This document shows positions 48,132 to 51,269 of a stretch of DNA of 51,269 bases, piece after piece. Source of the DNA: Methanomassiliicoccaceae archaeon UBA421 (lineage in GTDB: Archaea; Thermoplasmatota; Thermoplasmata; Methanomassiliicoccales; Methanomethylophilaceae); assembly GCA_002498365.1 (NCBI GenBank), contig DAHB01000005.1, forward strand, positions 291,945 to 343,213, written 5' to 3'. The position numbers were made by a program, and so were the translations under genes. Below the pieces are notes generated by a model, which saw only the letters and a list, made by a program, of their open reading frames with translations, did not search any database and was not told where the DNA came from. Each line of letters starts with the position of its first letter. Position 1 is the stretch's first letter.

Positions 48132-50867
48132 TCAGTCCCAGAACCGCTTGTTCTTTGCATAAAGCACTTCCGCCGACATGATGTCCCTGAGGAAATCGTC
48201 ATCGTCCATGTGTATTCCGCGAAGGATCCTGGAGGCGCCGTCGGGTCCGATGCCTCTTCCCGCAAGCGCGAATATCGCTCTTTTACCCTGCTCCCTGACA
48301 AGGTTGGCGTTCCGCGACATGCGCAGAATCTCCTTCTTCTCCTGAGGGGTCAGGCGCTTCTGCCTGAGCAGCTTCACGTTCTCCCGTTCGTATTCCTTTA
48401 GGACTGCTATCATTACGCCGCCGCAGTTGTGGCACGAAGGCCTGCCCGGGGCGTCCCCGACCCTGAACCTCCACTGGGACCCGCAGTTGAGGCAGGTGGC
48501 GAAAAGGGTCTCCTCATCGATCCTCTTCTTCATGGCCATGAGTATGGAATGGTCTGCCCTGATGGGCTGCATGAGCTCTTTGGAGCGCACGATGCCCTCC
48601 ATACCTATCGGGGCGACCCTTCCGGATACGACCTCTATCCCGCCCTCGGCCATCATGGAGACGACCATCTCGGTGTTCGGTATGTCCAGGTCGTCCCAGA
48701 GGACCTTGTTGACCGCCTCGTTGTAAGCGGGCGTTCCCATGTGGATGTCGAACAGGCGGTTGAAGTTCATGAACCGGTGGTCGGCCTCCTTCTCGATTAT
48801 GCCGAACTTCTTCGCCACGTAAACAAACCTCCACTTCAGGAACGTGGAGTTCAGTATGGTCTTGCGGCAGAGGGCCTCCACCGTCCCGGGCCTGATGAGC
48901 CTGAAAGTGCTCTCCAGGTCATCTTTGGAGATGTTGCGGGGCAGCTCGAGTATTATGCGGTACGGGTCTGTGGAGACGCCCACGCTCTCCCCGAAGCGGG
49001 CGGTGAGAAGCGCTGACACTATCTTGCTGATGGTCTCGTTGACCTTGGTCCCGAAGCAGCAGTTGATTATGGCGATCCTGTCGCCCACCTCCAAAGTCAC
49101 CGTCCGGTCGGTGGGCACGGGGCTGTCTCCTTGCGAGGAAAGGAAAGAATCCACGGTGCTGGCACAATTGTCGTCGCAGGGATAGTCCCTGTAGTTGCGG
49201 AGCCTGCGCATCTTCCCGACCTCCATGGCGACCTCGAAGGGCACAGGTATGTCAGAGCCCGTCCAGGACGGAACGGAGCCTATCTCCCTGGCCTCCTCCA
49301 CCAGGAGCTCGTCCTCCCTCATCTCAACTATCCTCCACGTCCTGCCCTTGGCGATGAACATGGCGTACTCCTCCGCGAAAGTCGCTACGAAGCTCTCGTC
49401 CAGGGTCCCGATCACCGACCTGGTGCCTATGTCGCGTATCAGATAGGTCCTTTCATCGGGTATCATCGAGATGTTGCTGTAGAAATAGTCCATCCCCCGT
49501 CGGGAACGCCGGAATCCATCGTCGTCCTCGAATATCATCTTGATAGACTTCAGCTGCTCAAGGACATCGTCCATCTCCTGCCTCTCGAGGGTACTGAAAG
49601 GATAAGATCTTCTGAAGAACGAGAACGCCTTCTCCCTGTCCACGCGGCCGGCCATAGTCATCGCCACGAGCTGGTTGGCCACCACGGTGAGCGGGCATTT
49701 CCTTCCCTCGAGCACTTCCATCTCCCGGTCGTCCGACCTTTTGGCGACGACCATGGCCTCGGCCACCTCGTCAGGCGCGGTTGCGATTATCCTAGCCTTG
49801 ATGACCTCGCCCACCCTGTGCCCGGCGCGCCCGGCGCGCTGTATCATCCTGGAGACCTGCCTTGGGGAGTTGAACTGGATCACCAGGTCCGTGCTCCCCA
49901 CGTCGATGCCGAGCTCCAGAGAAGACGTGCAAACGAGGGCTTTGAGATCGCCGTTTTTGAAACGGTCCTCCATATCCATCCGGTTCTCCTTTGAAAGGGA
50001 GCCGTGGTGCACGTCTATCGAAAAATCGGGGTCCCAAAGACGGTATCTTGCGGCCAGCCACTCCGCGGTCTCCCTGGTGTTTACAAAAAACAGAGTGGAA
50101 CGGCCCGCCTCGATGAGCCTGCGGGCGTGCATCATCACGCCCATCATCTCGGGGTCGGTCTGAAGCTTGTCGATTAGCTCAGGGTCGGATTCCGGCACTG
50201 GACACTCGACGGTTATGTCGTAGTCCCTGTGTGTGTCGTGCCTGCAGACGGTCACCTCTCTTCCGACGCCTGACAGGAAGTTCTTCACCTCTTCGACGTC
50301 CCCTACGGTGGCCGAAAGGCCGATCCTCTGAAATTCTCCGGCGATCCCGGCGAGGCGTTCCATCGCGACGCTCAGCTGGGCCCCTCTCTCGTTATCGGCC
50401 AGCTCGTGGATCTCGTCTATGACGACCCAGCGAACTTTTTTCAGATGTTCCCTGAGCACCTTCCCGGTGAAGAGGACCTGCAAGGTCTCGGGAGTGGTGA
50501 TCAGTATCTGCGGAGGATTCCTGGATTGGCTGTTCCTCTCGCTCTGGGTGGTGTCCCCGTGCCTCACCCCGACGGATATTCCGGACTCCTTCCCGTAGTC
50601 TTCCAACCTTTTCAGCATATCGCGGTTGAGGGCACGCAACGGAGTGATGTAGATGCATTGAAAACCGGCCCCGCCGTTCCGCTTAAGCTCGTCCAGTATC
50701 GGAAGTACCGCCGCTTCGGTCTTCCCTATGCCGGTGGGAGCGACGAGAAGTACGTTCAGGCCCTTCGATATTTTTGGTATGGCGTCCGCCTGTGGCTCGG
50801 TGGGTTCATCGATGCCCCTCTCTCTGAGCATTTCGGCGAGCCAAGGGCTCAGCATGTCGAAGGGCAT
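48132..50867 (-). CDS. lhr: Lhr-type helicase, canonical archaeal length
   Basis: 911-aa superfamily 2 helicase. Walker A VAPTGIGKT (~38-46), DEIHELADNERGAQ, GLSATVGD, and motif VI QRAGRAGH. Winged helix and beta-barrel domains follow to about 780. Near the C-terminus a zinc ribbon CLNCG ... CHNCG (~805-835) and a basic tail complete the archaeal Lhr form. It remodels forks or RNA:DNA hybrids. It is a clear paralog of the 1,792-aa protein in this window but much shorter and with different motif variants. It follows the DUF559-like gene by 19 nt in the same direction. Confidence 0.93.
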   Translation of the reverse strand: MPFDMLSPWLAEMLRERGIDEPTEPQADAIPKISKGLNVLLVAPTGIGKTEAAVLPILDELKRNGGAGFQCIYITPLRALNRDMLKRLEDYGKESGISVGVRHGDTTQSERNSQSRNPPQILITTPETLQVLFTGKVLREHLKKVRWVVIDEIHELADNERGAQLSVAMERLAGIAGEFQRIGLSATVGDVEEVKNFLSGVGREVTVCRHDTHRDYDITVECPVPESDPELIDKLQTDPEMMGVMMHARRLIEAGRSTLFFVNTRETAEWLAARYRLWDPDFSIDVHHGSLSKENRMDMEDRFKNGDLKALVCTSSLELGIDVGSTDLVIQFNSPRQVSRMIQRAGRAGHRVGEVIKARIIATAPDEVAEAMVVAKRSDDREMEVLEGRKCPLTVVANQLVAMTMAGRVDREKAFSFFRRSYPFSTLERQEMDDVLEQLKSIKMIFEDDDGFRRSRRGMDYFYSNISMIPDERTYLIRDIGTRSVIGTLDESFVATFAEEYAMFIAKGRTWRIVEMREDELLVEEAREIGSVPSWTGSDIPVPFEVAMEVGKMRRLRNYRDYPCDDNCASTVDSFLSSQGDSPVPTDRTVTLEVGDRIAIINCCFGTKVNETISKIVSALLTARFGESVGVSTDPYRIILELPRNISKDDLESTFRLIRPGTVEALCRKTILNSTFLKWRFVYVAKKFGIIEKEADHRFMNFNRLFDIHMGTPAYNEAVNKVLWDDLDIPNTEMVVSMMAEGGIEVVSGRVAPIGMEGIVRSKELMQPIRADHSILMAMKKRIDEETLFATCLNCGSQWRFRVGDAPGRPSCHNCGGVMIAVLKEYERENVKLLRQKRLTPQEKKEILRMSRNANLVREQGKRAIFALAGRGIGPDGASRILRGIHMDDDDFLRDIMSAEVLYAKNKRFWD

Positions 50868-50886
50868 CTTAACGCAGCACTCTGTT

Positions 50887-51269
50887 TTACCGCTTCTTTT
50901 TCTTCTTGGCAGCTTTGAGGTTTTCCTTCACAGCCTTGGCGATCTCCTCGCCCTGCTCCGCACCGTCGGTGATGTCCTCCTCGTTGTACCTGAGGACGGT
51001 CCATCCCTTGGCCCTGAGCTTGCTGTCCATGGTCATGTCGGAACCCTTCGGCTCTACGAATACGGCGACCTTCCCTTTGACGAAGGCCACGGGTATGCGC
51101 TCGATGCCGTAGTTCCTCCTGCACCTCAGCCCGTTGTTCCAGGCGGCCCTTCTGACGAGGGCCTCCGGGGAGTTGTCGGTGTAGTCGTCGATGTAGATCT
51201 CTTCGGTCTCGTTCTCGATCCATTCGGAAGGTTCTGCCCCGGTCGCCTTGACGATCTCCTTGGGCGTCA
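50887..51269 (-). CDS. DUF559/Vsr-like nuclease-fold protein (partial, runs off the window end)
   Basis: At least 127 codons are open to the edge. The sequence NSPEALVRRAAWNNGLRCRRNYG, then KGKVAVFVEPKG and KLRAKGWTVLRYNEEDI matches the core layout of DUF559/Vsr-type endonucleases (PD-(D/E)XK fold). The E-x-K of VEPKG could be part of the active site, but the usual Pro-Gly-x-Pro-Asp before the strand reads RIPVAF, so the first acidic residue is not where expected; it may be inactive. Ends in a poly-lysine tail. Lies 19 nt upstream of lhr, likely co-transcribed. N-terminus is outside the window. Confidence 0.6.
   Translation of the reverse strand, partial: TPKEIVKATGAEPSEWIENETEEIYIDDYTDNSPEALVRRAAWNNGLRCRRNYGIERIPVAFVKGKVAVFVEPKGSDMTMDSKLRAKGWTVLRYNEEDITDGAEQGEEIAKAVKENLKAAKKKKKR

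Noticed and set aside
1..51269. CRISPR array, insertion sequence, prophage or toxin-antitoxin module
   Set aside because: No regularly spaced repeats, transposase, integrase or phage genes are visible; the only long exact repeat noticed is the ORB pair.
48132..51269. DUF559-like protein plus Lhr as a phage-defence operon
   Set aside because: Lhr of this length is a common chromosomal archaeal gene and no other defence gene is near; a repair role is more likely, though the left-out part of the operon beyond the window was not visible.

Overview
The window looks like a chromosome segment of a euryarchaeon, most likely a member of Thermoplasmata and perhaps of the order Methanomassiliicoccales. 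It encodes Orc1/Cdc6, MCM, the small primase subunit, TiaS, archaeal prefoldin alpha, ribosomal protein L18a/LX, NMD3 and an A-type ATP synthase, next to acquired bacterial-type genes (GyrB/GyrA, a class II-like thiolase). None of the 49 complete genes I call ends in TAG (36 TGA, 13 TAA). That fits a lineage that reads UAG as pyrrolysine, but no methanogenesis or pyl gene lies in the window, so the order-level placement is inference.

Layout. 1-8.2 kb: leftward A-type ATP synthase operon in the order H-I-K-E-C-F-A-B-D, with D cut by the window edge. 8.3-9.7 kb: dCMP deaminase and a divergent archaeal/ER-type signal peptidase around a short palindrome. 9.66-11.25 kb: a probable replication origin. 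The orc1/cdc6 gene sits between two identical 30-bp inverted copies of an origin recognition box, with an AT-rich 350-bp leader that also holds a tiny membrane-peptide ORF. 11.3-15.5 kb, rightward: a membrane-anchored OB-like protein, TiaS, thiolase and an M20 peptidase. 15.5-17.3 kb, leftward: L18a, prefoldin alpha and FtsY. 17.3-22 kb: radical SAM protein, PriS (leftward), TatD-like hydrolase, MBL-fold protein and HtpX. 22-23.3 kb: HPS-RraA fusion (leftward).

23.5-29.2 kb, rightward: a phosphatase-like protein that has lost its catalytic residues, a small wHTH-like protein overlapping mcm, DUF424, NMD3 and two-subunit fumarase. 29.2-35.9 kb: a secreted Ig/CarboxypepD-like membrane protein, a very long (1,792 aa) Lhr-type helicase and a Cys-rich HTH regulator. 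35.9-37.7 kb: a divergent base-excision-repair pair (OGG1-like glycosylase, endonuclease IV) around a 23-bp AT palindrome. 37.7-40 kb: tRNA-Thr(CGT), a methyltransferase and ThiC. 40-44.9 kb: gyrB-gyrA and a small membrane protein. 44.9-47.5 kb: tRNA-Phe(GAA), a 51-aa protein, DUF531, PurM and RlmE. 47.6-51.3 kb: an anchored exported protein, a second (canonical 911 aa) Lhr helicase, and a truncated DUF559/Vsr-like nuclease-fold protein.

How it fits together. The region is dominated by chromosome maintenance: origin, Orc1, primase, helicase, gyrase, two Lhr helicases and a base-excision pair. Genes on either side of the putative origin mostly point away from it for the nearest several kilobases. 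Many first genes of transcription units have a TATA-like box 24-30 nt before the start codon and no Shine-Dalgarno sequence, indicating leaderless mRNAs. Genes inside operons overlap or follow each other by a few bases and often have G-rich ribosome binding sites. Two divergent pairs (L18a/radical SAM and PriS/TatD) appear to share one AT-rich box midway between two leaderless starts. No CRISPR array, insertion sequence, prophage or rRNA gene was seen.
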